From positions 829,501-893,500 of the forward strand of contig NZ_CP051666.1 in NCBI RefSeq assembly GCF_012848475.1: 64,000 nucleotides of DNA, in the 5' to 3' direction. The stretch's first letter is position 1; each line of letters begins with the position of its first letter. The translations under genes and the position numbers were made by a program. This document shows, piece by piece, positions 46,757 through 55,349 of the stretch. The notes under the pieces are model-generated. The model saw only the letters and a list, made by a program, of their open reading frames with translations. It made no database searches and was not told the DNA's origin. The DNA is from Marinobacterium sp. LSUCC0821 (GTDB lineage: Bacteria > Pseudomonadota > Gammaproteobacteria > Pseudomonadales > Balneatricaceae).

Positions 46757-48181
46757 TTAAGAGTTCAACTCAAAATCGCGAACATCAACGAAGTGACCCG
46801 CAATCGCAGCAGCTGCTGCCATAGCTGGGCTCACAAGATGTGTGCGACCACCGAAGCCCTGACGGCCTTCGAAGTTACGGTTAGAGGTAGAGGCACAGTG
46901 TTCACCATTACCCAACTTATCTGGGTTCATAGCAAGACACATAGAACAGCCTGGCTCACGCCACTCAAGACCCGCTGCAATGAATATCTCATGAAGGCCT
47001 TCAGCTTCCGCCTGCGCTTTAACAAGACCAGAACCAGGAACTACAAGAGCCTGCTTCACTGTGCTTGCAACTTTGCGCCCTTTAACCACAGCAGCTGCAG
47101 CGCGCATATCTTCGATACGGCTGTTTGTACAAGATCCGATGAATACACGATCCAACTTGATATCGGTAATCGCCTGATCCGCTTTCAATCCCATGTACTG
47201 AAGAGCGCGCGTGATTGAGTTCGCCTCATCCGCATCTTTAGCATTAGCAGGATTTGGAACTGTACCGTCTACGGCAACAACCATCTCTGGAGAGGTACCC
47301 CAGGTTACCTGTGGCTTGATATCAGCCGCGTTGATCTCAACAACCTTGTCGAACTTAGCGTCGGCATCTGAAACGAGATCTTTCCAGTTCTCTACAGCTG
47401 CATCCCATTGCGCTGCTGTTGGCGAGAATGGACGACCTTTAAAGTACTCAATCGTCTTGTCATCAACCGCCACAAGGCCCACACGAGCACCCGCTTCGAT
47501 CGCCATGTTACAGATGGTCATACGCCCCTCGACTGAGAGTGAGCGAATCGCAGAGCCGCCGAACTCCATCGCGAACCCTGTACCACCGGCAGTACCGATA
47601 ACACCGATTACATGCAGTACAACGTCTTTAGCAGTCACGCCTACGCCAAGATCACCCTCTACACTAATCAGAAGATTCTTCATCTTCTTAGCGATCAGAC
47701 ACTGAGTCGCAAGTACGTGTTCAACTTCAGATGTACCAATACCGTGAGCGAGTGCACCAAAGGCACCGTGGGTAGAGGTATGAGAGTCACCACAAACGAC
47801 TGTTGAACCAGGAAGAGTCATTCCCTGCTCTGGACCTACGACGTGAACGATACCTTGGCGCTCATCAAGCATCTTGAACTCGACAATGCCGTACTCATCA
47901 CAGTTCTCATCCAGCGTCTTAACCTGAATACGTGAAACGGGATCTACGATCTGATCAACACCGCCTGAACGCTCAGTTGTAGGAACGTTGTGGTCTGGGG
48001 TCGCCAAGTTAGCGTCGATACGCCAAGGCTTACGACCCGCCATACGCAGGCCTTCAAATGCCTGTGGCGAAGTTACTTCATGAAGGATCTGACGATCGAT
48101 GTAGATCAGAGAACTACCATCATCGTTTTGACGCACTAGGTGTGCATCCCAAAGTTTGTCATATAGCGTTTTACCAGCCAT
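46757..48181 (-). CDS. leuC: 3-isopropylmalate dehydratase large subunit
   Basis: The aconitase-family [4Fe-4S] subunit of isopropylmalate isomerase, 474 residues. The cluster cysteines lie in [16 protein letters not shown] near 348 and [15 protein letters not shown] near 412-420; [20 protein letters not shown] near 130 is also conserved. The start is at 48181 ([11 protein letters not shown]), preceded by AGGAGAG. The frame is open 43 codons further upstream, but those codons are unlike the family and overlap the promoter region. Confidence 0.97.
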   Translation of the reverse strand: MAGKTLYDKLWDAHLVRQNDDGSSLIYIDRQILHEVTSPQAFEGLRMAGRKPWRIDANLATPDHNVPTTERSGGVDQIVDPVSRIQVKTLDENCDEYGIVEFKMLDERQGIVHVVGPEQGMTLPGSTVVCGDSHTSTHGAFGALAHGIGTSEVEHVLATQCLIAKKMKNLLISVEGDLGVGVTAKDVVLHVIGVIGTAGGTGFAMEFGGSAIRSLSVEGRMTICNMAIEAGARVGLVAVDDKTIEYFKGRPFSPTAAQWDAAVENWKDLVSDADAKFDKVVEINAADIKPQVTWGTSPEMVVAVDGTVPNPANAKDADEANSITRALQYMGLKADQAITDIKLDRVFIGSCTNSRIEDMRAAAAVVKGRKVASTVKQALVVPGSGLVKAQAEAEGLHEIFIAAGLEWREPGCSMCLAMNPDKLGNGEHCASTSNRNFEGRQGFGGRTHLVSPAMAAAAAIAGHFVDVRDFELNS

Positions 48182-48283
48182 TACTCTCTCCTGGTATATC
48201 CCACGTTTGCACGTGTTTTTAAAAGTGGGCAAATAGTAACCAACCCGCCAACGATAGACAAATTCATTATTTCGATAAATTAG

Positions 48284-48298
48284 ATTCCAATTAGGAAT
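48284..48298. promoter_or_regulatory. possible LysR-type operator upstream of leuC
   Basis: ATTCC-AATTA-GGAAT is a perfect 5-bp dyad, and its inner T and A satisfy T-N11-A, the core of LysR-type operators. It lies about 105 bases before the leuC start. A LysR gene lies 1.7 kb away. Binding by that protein is a guess from proximity. Confidence 0.45.
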
Positions 48299-48304
48299 AC
48301 AAAA

Positions 48305-48354
48305 CCACAACGGGGTCAGAGTAGTCTTATTAGACTACTCTGACCCCGTTGTGG
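48305..48354. repeat. 50-bp perfect palindrome between yitT and leuC
   Basis: Two 23-bp arms, beginning CCACAACGGGGTCAGAGT, are perfectly complementary around a TATT centre. On the minus strand it is followed by TTTTG, 20 bases past the yitT stop, so it may terminate yitT. The GGGGTCAGAGT core resembles palindromes often seen near REP-associated (Y1) transposases; that link is from memory, not shown here. Confidence 0.85.
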
Positions 48355-48374
48355 ATAAGTAATGCAGGTTTGGA

Positions 48375-48980
48375 TTAAAAACCGGTGTAACGACCCGGCT
48401 TATGGTTAACCGCGAGAACGAAATTAAGCACTACAGCGCCTAGAATTGATACAGCAAGAAGCATAGGCGGGACTATCCAAAGACCCGCTACAACGATCGA
48501 TACATCCAGGGCCATCTGCGATTTTCCGACAGGAATTTTGTACTTCTCTTGCAGGTAGAGTGCGAGCACATTAAAACCACCTAGACTCGCCTTATGGCGG
48601 AACACAATCAACAGACCAATACCCACCATCAAGCCACCGCCAAGCGCTGCAAACCAAGGCTCAACCGAGCGAATATCAACCCAGTAAGGGATAAACTCGG
48701 TCAGCGTTGAGACAAGCGCTACTGCCAATACGGTTTTAAAAGTGAAGCGCCAGCCCATACGTTTAATCGCCAAGATATAGAACGGCAAGTTGACGCAAAA
48801 CAGAGTTAGACCGAAGTTAAGACCGGTCGAGTAGTGGATCAGAATCGCAAGCCCTGTGGTACCGCCTGTAAGCAGCCCAGCCTCTTTAAGAAACAGAACC
48901 CCCATCGCAACCGCCAGCGTGCCAGTGACTATCGCTTGGATATCTTCAAATAGAGAGTGTTTGTGTAGTTTGGTTTCCAT
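48375..48980 (-). CDS. YitT family membrane protein
   Basis: A 201-residue inner-membrane protein with five to six hydrophobic segments and no C-terminal soluble domain. It contains FLKEAGLLTGGTTGLAILIH near residue 27 and IVFRHKASLGGFNVLALYLQ near 125, both typical of the YitT/DUF161 family. The function of the family is not established. It is a single gene whose 5' side is occupied by a REP pair and whose 3' side ends at the 50-bp palindrome. Confidence 0.85.
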   Translation of the reverse strand: METKLHKHSLFEDIQAIVTGTLAVAMGVLFLKEAGLLTGGTTGLAILIHYSTGLNFGLTLFCVNLPFYILAIKRMGWRFTFKTVLAVALVSTLTEFIPYWVDIRSVEPWFAALGGGLMVGIGLLIVFRHKASLGGFNVLALYLQEKYKIPVGKSQMALDVSIVVAGLWIVPPMLLAVSILGAVVLNFVLAVNHKPGRYTGF

Positions 48981-49003
48981 ACCAGTTCCAAGAAATTCAT
49001 TTT

Positions 49004-49093
49004 CGCGGCTTCAGGCTGTGCCTGAATGCGCTCCTACGATGCTTTGTAGCTGTGCTGTAGGAGCGCATTCCATCGAAGATGGAAGCCGCGAAA
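49004..49093. repeat. paired REP-like element between the MazG-like gene and yitT
   Basis: Two perfect head-to-head REP units with stems CAGGC/GCCTG (loop TGT) and CCATC/GATGG (loop GAA) and an intervening spacer of about 20 bases. The spacer contains GTAGC repeated. Confidence 0.87.
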
Positions 49094-49097
49094 AATA

Positions 49098-49772
49098 TTA
49101 AGAGTAGATAAACGGCGCTAGCTCAACACCCACAAAACCGACTGGCTTCATGATCTTATCGTCTGAGGTGCGCTTTAGAACAAACACTTTACGGCCGAGG
49201 TAGCTCGATTCATGCGCTTTAACCTCTTCACCCTTACTTGCATAGTGAGCAACTGAGGCATCTGCCACCTCTTGAGACTCAACATACTTAGAGGCGTTAT
49301 TGTCGTTCACAGCTTGCTGGGCACCTAGGAAATCGACCGGTAGGTCACGCACCAAAGAGATCGCAGCACGCAGTGTAGCGGAGACAAACTTATTATCTCG
49401 AAGCACTTCACGGGTACGCCCTTCTGGTCGAGTCTCATCCGATGCTAGCTCTTTGAGAACCTTCATGATCAACTCCTGCTGACCCGGAGGAAGAACATAA
49501 TCATCATTAATCTCAGCGGAGGTTTTGGTTAACGCTAGGTAGTAGCTCGCTGTAACAAAGATATCGCAGACTGCATCGAGAGTTTCGGTAAGGTCGCCCA
49601 CATCCATTGCATGAATCAGTTCATTCAACTCTTCAACGACACGCGCCTCTTGATTAAGCAACTCATCTACACTTGCTTCGCGGCTGCTCGGGTACTTACC
49701 TGCGGCGTCATTCCAAGCCACGATTTCGTCGGCAAAACGTTGAAGTGGTGCGGCGTAGTTAGGGAGTGTCAT
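49098..49772 (-). CDS. MazG-like nucleotide pyrophosphohydrolase with extra C-terminal domain
   Basis: A 224-residue protein. Residues 40-75 carry the all-alpha NTP pyrophosphatase pattern: acidic EEL-N-E in ARVVEELNELIHAMDVGD, then ETLDAVCDIFVTASYYL, which would bind Mg2+. Residues 150-224 form a second small domain with a VNDNNASKY start and GRKVFVLKRTSDDKIMKPVG near the end. That arrangement resembles phage-type MazG homologues rather than cellular MazG. The substrate (non-canonical dNTP or a signalling nucleotide) is unknown. It is divergent from a LysR regulator, which may control it. Confidence 0.7.
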   Translation of the reverse strand: MTLPNYAAPLQRFADEIVAWNDAAGKYPSSREASVDELLNQEARVVEELNELIHAMDVGDLTETLDAVCDIFVTASYYLALTKTSAEINDDYVLPPGQQELIMKVLKELASDETRPEGRTREVLRDNKFVSATLRAAISLVRDLPVDFLGAQQAVNDNNASKYVESQEVADASVAHYASKGEEVKAHESSYLGRKVFVLKRTSDDKIMKPVGFVGVELAPFIYS

Positions 49773-49868
49773 CGTTCGTCTCTTGTCTGCTTAAAAATTA
49801 TGAGCTGTATTGTCGCGATGTTTTGACTTAAATTCTAGGGATTGAGCGATTTAAGATATGGAGTCACT

Positions 49869-50750
49869 TTGGATACCGCCGCCCTTACCGCCTTTGTTGA
49901 AGTTGCCCAAGCTGGAAGTTTCTCTGGCGCTGCACATCGACTCTTTTTGACCCAGTCAGCTGTCAGTAAGCGTATTGCACAACTTGAGGAGCAGTTAGGC
50001 TCTAAGTTATTTGATCGAATTGGCCGTCAGATTCGCTTAACGGAAGCGGGCAACTCCCTATTGCCGCAAGCGCGTCGAATTCTTGCGGAGCTTGAGGATG
50101 CCAAACGACTACTGAACAATTTAAGTGGTGAAGTTGCTGGCAGACTATCCTTAGCAGCGAGCCACCACATTAGTCTGCACCGCTTACCGAAGACTTTACG
50201 TCGCTTCACTCAAGCACACCCAAGCGTAGAGATGGATCTTCGTTTTTATGAGTCAGAGGTCGCTTATGACGCCGTAGTGCATGGTGATATAGAGCTTGCC
50301 CTTATTACGCTGTCGCCTGAAACAGATCCTCGTATTCATGCAGAGACGCTCTGGGTCGACCGCCTCTTCTACTGCGTCTCGAAACACCATCCGCTAGCAA
50401 AACTTAAGAAGATCGATTTCAAGACGATTAACCAGTACCCAGGGATTCTTCCTGCACCAGACACCTTCACCTCACGCATCGTGCATGAACAGCTTTTACA
50501 ACTTGGGCTAGAACCCAACCTAGGCATCAGTACAAACTACCTAGATACCATTCGCATGATGGTTCAGGTCGGCTTGGGTTGGAGCCTGCTTCCAGAGACA
50601 CTGATCGACAAGGAGCTTGTTAAGTTACCTGCAGATATCGATTCGATCGAACGTCCATTAGGTTTTATCTACCATCGCGACAGAACACTCTCTAATGCCG
50701 CTAAAGCACTGCTTGCTATGCTTAAGTCGGATACGTTTGAGGCTTCATAA
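49869..50750 (+). CDS. LysR-family transcriptional regulator
   Basis: A 293-residue LysR-type regulator. The N-terminal helix-turn-helix is LTAFVEVAQAGSFSGAAHRL then LTQSAVSKRIAQLEEQLGSK within residues 6-52. An effector-binding domain runs from about 85 to the end. I choose TTG at 49869 (MDTAALTAF), with GGAG five bases upstream, over the TTG at 49842, because family members start at this point. In pseudomonads a LysR gene lies close to leuC, so it may regulate leu genes. The divergent MazG-like gene is another candidate target. Confidence 0.85.
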   Translation: MDTAALTAFVEVAQAGSFSGAAHRLFLTQSAVSKRIAQLEEQLGSKLFDRIGRQIRLTEAGNSLLPQARRILAELEDAKRLLNNLSGEVAGRLSLAASHHISLHRLPKTLRRFTQAHPSVEMDLRFYESEVAYDAVVHGDIELALITLSPETDPRIHAETLWVDRLFYCVSKHHPLAKLKKIDFKTINQYPGILPAPDTFTSRIVHEQLLQLGLEPNLGISTNYLDTIRMMVQVGLGWSLLPETLIDKELVKLPADIDSIERPLGFIYHRDRTLSNAAKALLAMLKSDTFEAS

Positions 50751-50787
50751 CCACAGCAGAGTGCTTTACCATGGAGGCATAACATTT

Positions 50788-51639
50788 GTGGATGGATCGC
50801 GTGTGAACAACCCCCTCTTTACTCAATTTTCGGATTGGCTTGAAAGAGTTAACCTTGCCAATAACGAACTTCAGCCGAAGATGCTGAAAGAGTGGCGCAC
50901 GCTAATCAGCCAGATTGAGCTTCATCCAGAGCAACTCTCTACCAACCATAGCCACTTAGTTAAAACCCTAGCTCGCAACTCTCAGACGCTTGTGGATGCG
51001 CTAGGCCGACTTAACGATGGTGAGTCTGAGTTAGAGACGAAACTCGATAAGCTTCGTAAAGAGCTACACCAGTTCAATGTCCAATCACTGTTGCATCAAG
51101 CAGCCCTACCACAACAACTTGCACCCTTGCTCTTTACCCAGACGGATCAGTTGCAGAGTTTCAATCAGGAGCAGCTAGAGAAGTTTGAACAACTGCGAGG
51201 CTCTCTAAACTCACCGCAATTTGCCAAGCTCAACCAAGTCATTGACGCATTCATTGATTGGCAGCAATCCGGCCAATCGCTCCTTGCTGAACTCAATACA
51301 ATTGTTGAGAGTGCAACAGAGCAGTGGTTAGCGCAGGTGGATAACGATTCCGAACCAAGCGCGCAAATTGCTCTTTGGGGTTCGATCTATGACCTCGCTT
51401 ACCGCGATCGTTTTGAACAACCCACCATGCAGATGGCGCAAAGCAACTGGCTCAACCACTGGGCGGACCTGAAAATCGCATGGCGCGATATGATTAGCCA
51501 ATACAGTGATCAGCTGGGCATCCCCTCTCCTTCTCAGGTCGATCAACTGGTTGAGCAACTTGATGCACAACGTCGTCGTATTCGCCAACTAGAGCGTAAG
51601 CTTGATGAGCTCTCATCCAAGGTAGCAAGAGATGAGTAA
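50788..51639 (+). CDS. phaE: PhaE, subunit of class III PHA synthase
   Basis: The non-catalytic partner of PhaC in class III polyhydroxyalkanoate synthase, about 283 residues. The sequence is mostly helical and Gln/Leu-rich. It has the PhaE-like block IALWGSIYDLAYRDRFEQPT near 195 and a C-terminal coiled coil (QLVEQLDAQRRRIRQLERKL). Similarity to known PhaE is low, so the call leans on the 8-bp overlap with phaC. I place the start at GTG 50788, ten bases after GGAGG. The frame is open further upstream into the LysR gene. Confidence 0.78.
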   Translation: MDGSRVNNPLFTQFSDWLERVNLANNELQPKMLKEWRTLISQIELHPEQLSTNHSHLVKTLARNSQTLVDALGRLNDGESELETKLDKLRKELHQFNVQSLLHQAALPQQLAPLLFTQTDQLQSFNQEQLEKFEQLRGSLNSPQFAKLNQVIDAFIDWQQSGQSLLAELNTIVESATEQWLAQVDNDSEPSAQIALWGSIYDLAYRDRFEQPTMQMAQSNWLNHWADLKIAWRDMISQYSDQLGIPSPSQVDQLVEQLDAQRRRIRQLERKLDELSSKVARDE

Positions 51640-52666
51640 CTCATTCGATCAATTCACCCAGTCTCAAGCGCAACTAGGTAAAGCGTTTAAAGTTTTGAAT
51701 GAGATGGCTGAAGTTCCAGAGACTGCGCTGCAAACTGAGAGCATCTATCAACTCGATAAGATGCGTCTGCTGCACTTTAAGGCCAAAGGTAGAGCGCGCA
51801 AAACACCGCTACTAATCTGCTATGCACTGGTGAACCGTCCAACCATATTGGACCTCGAACCCGAACGATCGCTTATCCAAGATCTCTGCAACAAGGGTCA
51901 CAATGTCTATTTGATCGATTGGGGCTATCCAGACCTCTGTGATAGACACCTGTCACTTGAGGACTACATAGGTGACTACCTTGCAACCGCAGTTGAACAA
52001 ACGCTTCAACATGCCAAGGCTCAACAGGTCGATCTCTTGGGTGTCTGCCAAGGGGGAGTCTTCTCACTCTGTTTTGCCAGCCTCTATCCAGAGAAGATCC
52101 GCAAACTGGTGACTCTAGTGACGCCAATCGATACAGAGGTCGATGGCTTTACGCTGAGTGCTATGACGCGCGAAACAGATGTGAATAAACTTGTTGCCGC
52201 TTATGGCAATCTACCAGGCTCACTGCTCAATCAAGTCTATGCAGCCCTTAAACCGCTGCAGCTTGGGGTAGTAAAAGATATTAATTTAGCAAACAACATT
52301 AAAGACTCTGCAAGCGCTGCAACCTTCATGCGCATGGAGCGTTGGATTAATGACAGCCCCGACCTAGCTGGTCGTGCTGCAGTTGAATTTGCTGAACTCT
52401 TCTTCCAGGGAAATGGCTTGGTGAATCGCTCGATCCATCTACTCAATCGACAGATTGATCTTAGAAAGATCACATCACCGGTGCTCAATATTTTTGGTAA
52501 GCAGGACCATCTAGTTCCGCCTAAATCGAGCCAAGCACTTAAAGGGTTGTTAGATTCGAAAGTGGACTATCAGGAGTTAGCGCTAGAGGGTGGGCATATT
52601 GGAGCTTTTGTTGGTTCTGGATCACGCCACCAGACAGTAGACGCGATCCATCAACATCTAAAGTAG
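51632..52666 (+). CDS. phaC: class III poly(3-hydroxyalkanoate) synthase PhaC
   Basis: Polymerises 3-hydroxyacyl-CoA into storage polyester on granules. The 344-residue length fits class III synthases (class I are ~600). The alpha/beta-hydrolase triad is visible: the nucleophile Cys in the lipase-like box LLGVCQGGVFSL near 140, Asp in NIFGKQDHLVPP near 292, and His in LEGGHIGAFVGSG near 322. The gene overlaps phaE by 8 bp and is convergent with phaR. No phaA or phaB genes are in the window. Confidence 0.93.
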   Translation: MSNSFDQFTQSQAQLGKAFKVLNEMAEVPETALQTESIYQLDKMRLLHFKAKGRARKTPLLICYALVNRPTILDLEPERSLIQDLCNKGHNVYLIDWGYPDLCDRHLSLEDYIGDYLATAVEQTLQHAKAQQVDLLGVCQGGVFSLCFASLYPEKIRKLVTLVTPIDTEVDGFTLSAMTRETDVNKLVAAYGNLPGSLLNQVYAALKPLQLGVVKDINLANNIKDSASAATFMRMERWINDSPDLAGRAAVEFAELFFQGNGLVNRSIHLLNRQIDLRKITSPVLNIFGKQDHLVPPKSSQALKGLLDSKVDYQELALEGGHIGAFVGSGSRHQTVDAIHQHLK

Positions 52667-52667
52667 A

Positions 52668-53117
52668 CTACTTCTCGTTCGTCTCTTCGGTTTTAGTGCC
52701 AGGCGTAAACATGTTCCAAAGCGCCATGTTTTTGTCGGCAAGGTTGTTCATCATCGTCAACGGATTGGCAGCGCCCATCATCGTCTTCATCTGATCACGG
52801 ATTCGGTCTTGGTGCTCAAGGAAGGCACCAATACTCTGCTCTAGGTACTGACTCATCATCCCTTGCATGCTATCGCCGTAGAAACGGATAAGCTGCTGCA
52901 GTACCTGGTTAGTCAGTAGCGTACCGCCACCGTCAGCCTCTTGCTCTGCAATGATCTGAAGAAGAATGTTTCGAGTCAAATCCTGGCCAGTTTTCGAGTC
53001 CTGAACCTGGAAGGTTTCACCGTTAAGCACTAGCTGCTTTACATCTTCAAGCGTCACATAGCAGCTACGCGATGTATCGTATAGGCGACGGTTGGTATAT
53101 TTACGAAGAATTCGCAC
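52668..53117 (-). CDS. phaR: PHA synthesis repressor PhaR
   Basis: A 149-residue regulator that binds PHA granules and DNA and represses phasin and its own gene. The N-terminal PHB/PHA DNA-binding domain begins RILRKYTNRRLYDTSRSCYV and continues to about residue 65. The granule-associated region (LTNQVLQQLIRFYGDSMQGM) follows. It lies one base beyond the phaC stop, on the opposite strand, so the transcripts converge. Confidence 0.93.
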   Translation of the reverse strand: MRILRKYTNRRLYDTSRSCYVTLEDVKQLVLNGETFQVQDSKTGQDLTRNILLQIIAEQEADGGGTLLTNQVLQQLIRFYGDSMQGMMSQYLEQSIGAFLEHQDRIRDQMKTMMGAANPLTMMNNLADKNMALWNMFTPGTKTEETNEK

Positions 53118-53166
53118 TAAGTGTACCTCTTATAAAATCGCGCTGTAGGTCGTGGAGCTGTGCGCG

Positions 53167-53427
53167 TTACTTCTTGTTTTTCTCTGTTTCGGTGCTGCCA
53201 CCGCTCATCATCATATTGAAGAAGGACTTCTGCATCGCTTCCATCGAGGTAAGCCCCGAATTGAGGTAAGGCTTCATAAGGGACATAGGATCATACCCCT
53301 CGGCGCCTGAAAGCATCTGCTGACGAAACTGCTCTACCATCTCCTTCTGAATTTCAGAGACATCGGGTAGACCTAAAGTGCGACGAAACTCTTCGGGTGT
53401 CAGATCGACATCGACGGATATCTTCAT
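53167..53427 (-). CDS. small DUF6489-like protein linked to PHA genes
   Basis: An 86-residue protein starting MKISVDVDLTPEEFRRTLGL and continuing LPDVSEIQKEMVEQF, followed by a Met-rich helical part (SMEAMQKSFFNMMMSGG). It resembles the DUF6489 family that accompanies PHA granule genes. It could be a small phasin-like protein; this is inference from size, composition and position 50 bp upstream of phaR. A ribosome site AGGAGG lies before the ATG. Confidence 0.75.
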   Translation of the reverse strand: MKISVDVDLTPEEFRRTLGLPDVSEIQKEMVEQFRQQMLSGAEGYDPMSLMKPYLNSGLTSMEAMQKSFFNMMMSGGSTETEKNKK

Positions 53428-53504
53428 AGCAATCCTCCTAATGAGATTAGCTACAGCATAACCGATATTTTCCGCAGTGCAAAATAGGGCCTTAGCCTAA
53501 TAAC

Positions 53505-54662
53505 TCAATTTACACTGCGATGTTGTGCAAGTTTCCCAAGTGCAACAATTAGGTAGGCAACAAGACTCGCTGCTGCTGCAAAAAGGAAGGCATATTGTGC
53601 GCCCAAATAGTGCCATAGATAACCTGCAGCAATTGAGCCTAGCAAGCCACCCATACCAAAACCGAGACTTGAGTGAAGTGCCTGCGCACGGCCCTCACTG
53701 CCTGCAGGAAAGAGCTCCTGTACTAGACGAATACCGCTCGCGTGAAGCACTGCAAAACTGGCTGCATGCATTAATTGTGATGTGATAACTACCGAAGTCG
53801 AATCTGCAAAAAAGGCCAACATCAACCAACGTATCACCGCGATGATCAGACTAGCCAACAGCACTCGAGTGAAATCAAAACGATCCCAAAGTTTGTGCAG
53901 CACAGCAAAGAGCGCTATCTCTGCAGCCACCCCTAAAGACCAGAGCAGACCAATCGAAATTCCACTGTAGCCCTTATCTTGCAAAAGCAGAGTGTAGAAA
54001 CCGTTGTAAGGGCCATGCGCCAATTGAGCAAAGAAGATCACCAAGAAGAATTGAATCACTATCGGTTGGCGCATCACACTCGCGATAGCGACCTTACCTC
54101 CCTCCCCTTTAACTGGTGCGGCAGCAGGCCTTGGCACTAACCAGGTCACCAGGAAGATCGCAATCAATGCGACAAATAGTCCGTAAGGTACCCAACCTAT
54201 TCGCTCACCAATAAAAATTTCACCGCCTAGCATGACGGAGACGACAAAACCGACCGAGCCCCAAAGCCTTATCTTTCCGTAGCGATCTCGCTTAGTACCC
54301 AGATGTGTCAGGGTAACCACTTCAAACTGAGGGAGTATCGCATTCCAGAAAAAGGAGAAGCAGAGAATGACAACAATGAGCGGCCAAAAGCTCTGCACAA
54401 AGATAAAGGGAACAAAGGTAACAAGAGCCAACAAAGCACCTAAACGAACAACACGCATACGATCCATGTAGCGATCCGCTATCGACCCCCAAATACTGGG
54501 AGCATAAATGCGTGACAGGTGAAAGGCGCCAAGCAACCAACCAATCTGCTCTGCACTAAATCCAATACTAGCAAGGTAAGGAGACCAAAAAGGCATCACC
54601 AAACCAAGCAGTGAGAAGAAGGTGTAGTAGAAGAGTGACAGTCTTAACTCTAAACGCATCAA
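53505..54662 (-). CDS. MFS transporter, phenylpropionate-permease-like
   Basis: A 385-residue inner-membrane permease with twelve hydrophobic segments. It is related to the HcaT/nucleoside:H+ symporter branch of the major facilitator superfamily. Family-like blocks are LRLSLFYYTFFSLLGLVMPF at the start, IYAPSIWGSIADRYMDRMRV near 50 and the second-half LFPAGSEGRAQALHSSLGFG near 315. The substrate is unknown. It overlaps the upstream LysE-type gene by 4 bp, so the two exporters or importers are probably co-expressed. Confidence 0.85.
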   Translation of the reverse strand: MMRLELRLSLFYYTFFSLLGLVMPFWSPYLASIGFSAEQIGWLLGAFHLSRIYAPSIWGSIADRYMDRMRVVRLGALLALVTFVPFIFVQSFWPLIVVILCFSFFWNAILPQFEVVTLTHLGTKRDRYGKIRLWGSVGFVVSVMLGGEIFIGERIGWVPYGLFVALIAIFLVTWLVPRPAAAPVKGEGGKVAIASVMRQPIVIQFFLVIFFAQLAHGPYNGFYTLLLQDKGYSGISIGLLWSLGVAAEIALFAVLHKLWDRFDFTRVLLASLIIAVIRWLMLAFFADSTSVVITSQLMHAASFAVLHASGIRLVQELFPAGSEGRAQALHSSLGFGMGGLLGSIAAGYLWHYLGAQYAFLFAAAASLVAYLIVALGKLAQHRSVN

Positions 54663-55291
54663 ATACTTCGCTCTGCAAGAGCAATTCGAAGACCCAGAGC
54701 GATAAAGACGCCACCACTAACTGCATCAACAGCCTTTAGGAAGGCTCCTTTAGCAATTAGTGTTCGGGCACGATGTACCGCGAATACCAGTACGCCCTGC
54801 CAGATCATAGCGATAACAAAATGGAGAGTTGCCATCATCAACGATTGAGTCAGCGCTGAGTACTCCGGCAAAATGAATTGCGGCAAAAGGGCCATATAGA
54901 AGAGCAATGTTTTAGGGTTGAGGAGATTATTCAGAAAGCCTTGATAGAACGCGCGTCCCTGCCCCACCGGTTTAGAGCAACCCACCAACAGCAGATCGCG
55001 ACCACGCACTGCATCCAAAATCGCTTGCAGGCCAAGATAGATCAAATAGGCGGCACCAAGATACTGAATCCACATGAAGAGTTGCGGTGAGCTTGCCAAC
55101 ACTGCAGCCACACCCAAAGCACTCAATGCACCATGAATAAAGAGACCGCAACAGATACCAAGGCTTGCCATTAAACCCACCTGCCAGTTAACAGTAGCAC
55201 GACGCAGCACCATCAGCGTATCAACGCCGGGGGTAAGAGTTAGCAGTGTGATGGCTATTAGAAAAGAGAACCAGGGGAAGAGTTCGAGCAT
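54659..55291 (-). CDS. LysE/RhtB family amino-acid exporter
   Basis: A 210-residue membrane protein with five to six hydrophobic segments. The RhtB-type start reads LITLLTPGVD-like (LLTLTPGVDTLMVLRRATVN near residue 16-35), followed by GICCGLFIHGALSALGVAAV and the conserved FLNNLLNPKTLLFYMALLPQF near 118. Such proteins export amino acids like homoserine, threonine or lysine. The substrate is not predictable. It is the first gene of a pair with the MFS transporter. Confidence 0.88.
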   Translation of the reverse strand: MLELFPWFSFLIAITLLTLTPGVDTLMVLRRATVNWQVGLMASLGICCGLFIHGALSALGVAAVLASSPQLFMWIQYLGAAYLIYLGLQAILDAVRGRDLLLVGCSKPVGQGRAFYQGFLNNLLNPKTLLFYMALLPQFILPEYSALTQSLMMATLHFVIAMIWQGVLVFAVHRARTLIAKGAFLKAVDAVSGGVFIALGLRIALAERSI

Positions 55292-55349
55292 AAAAAATCC
55301 CAGATGAAAACAGACTCAGTTTTAACATCTGGGACCAGTCATTGGGAAC

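Noticed and set aside
46568-47218. 216-codon plus-strand frame opposite leuD/leuC
   Set aside because: Overlaps two certain genes on the other strand; composition is typical of an antisense shadow.
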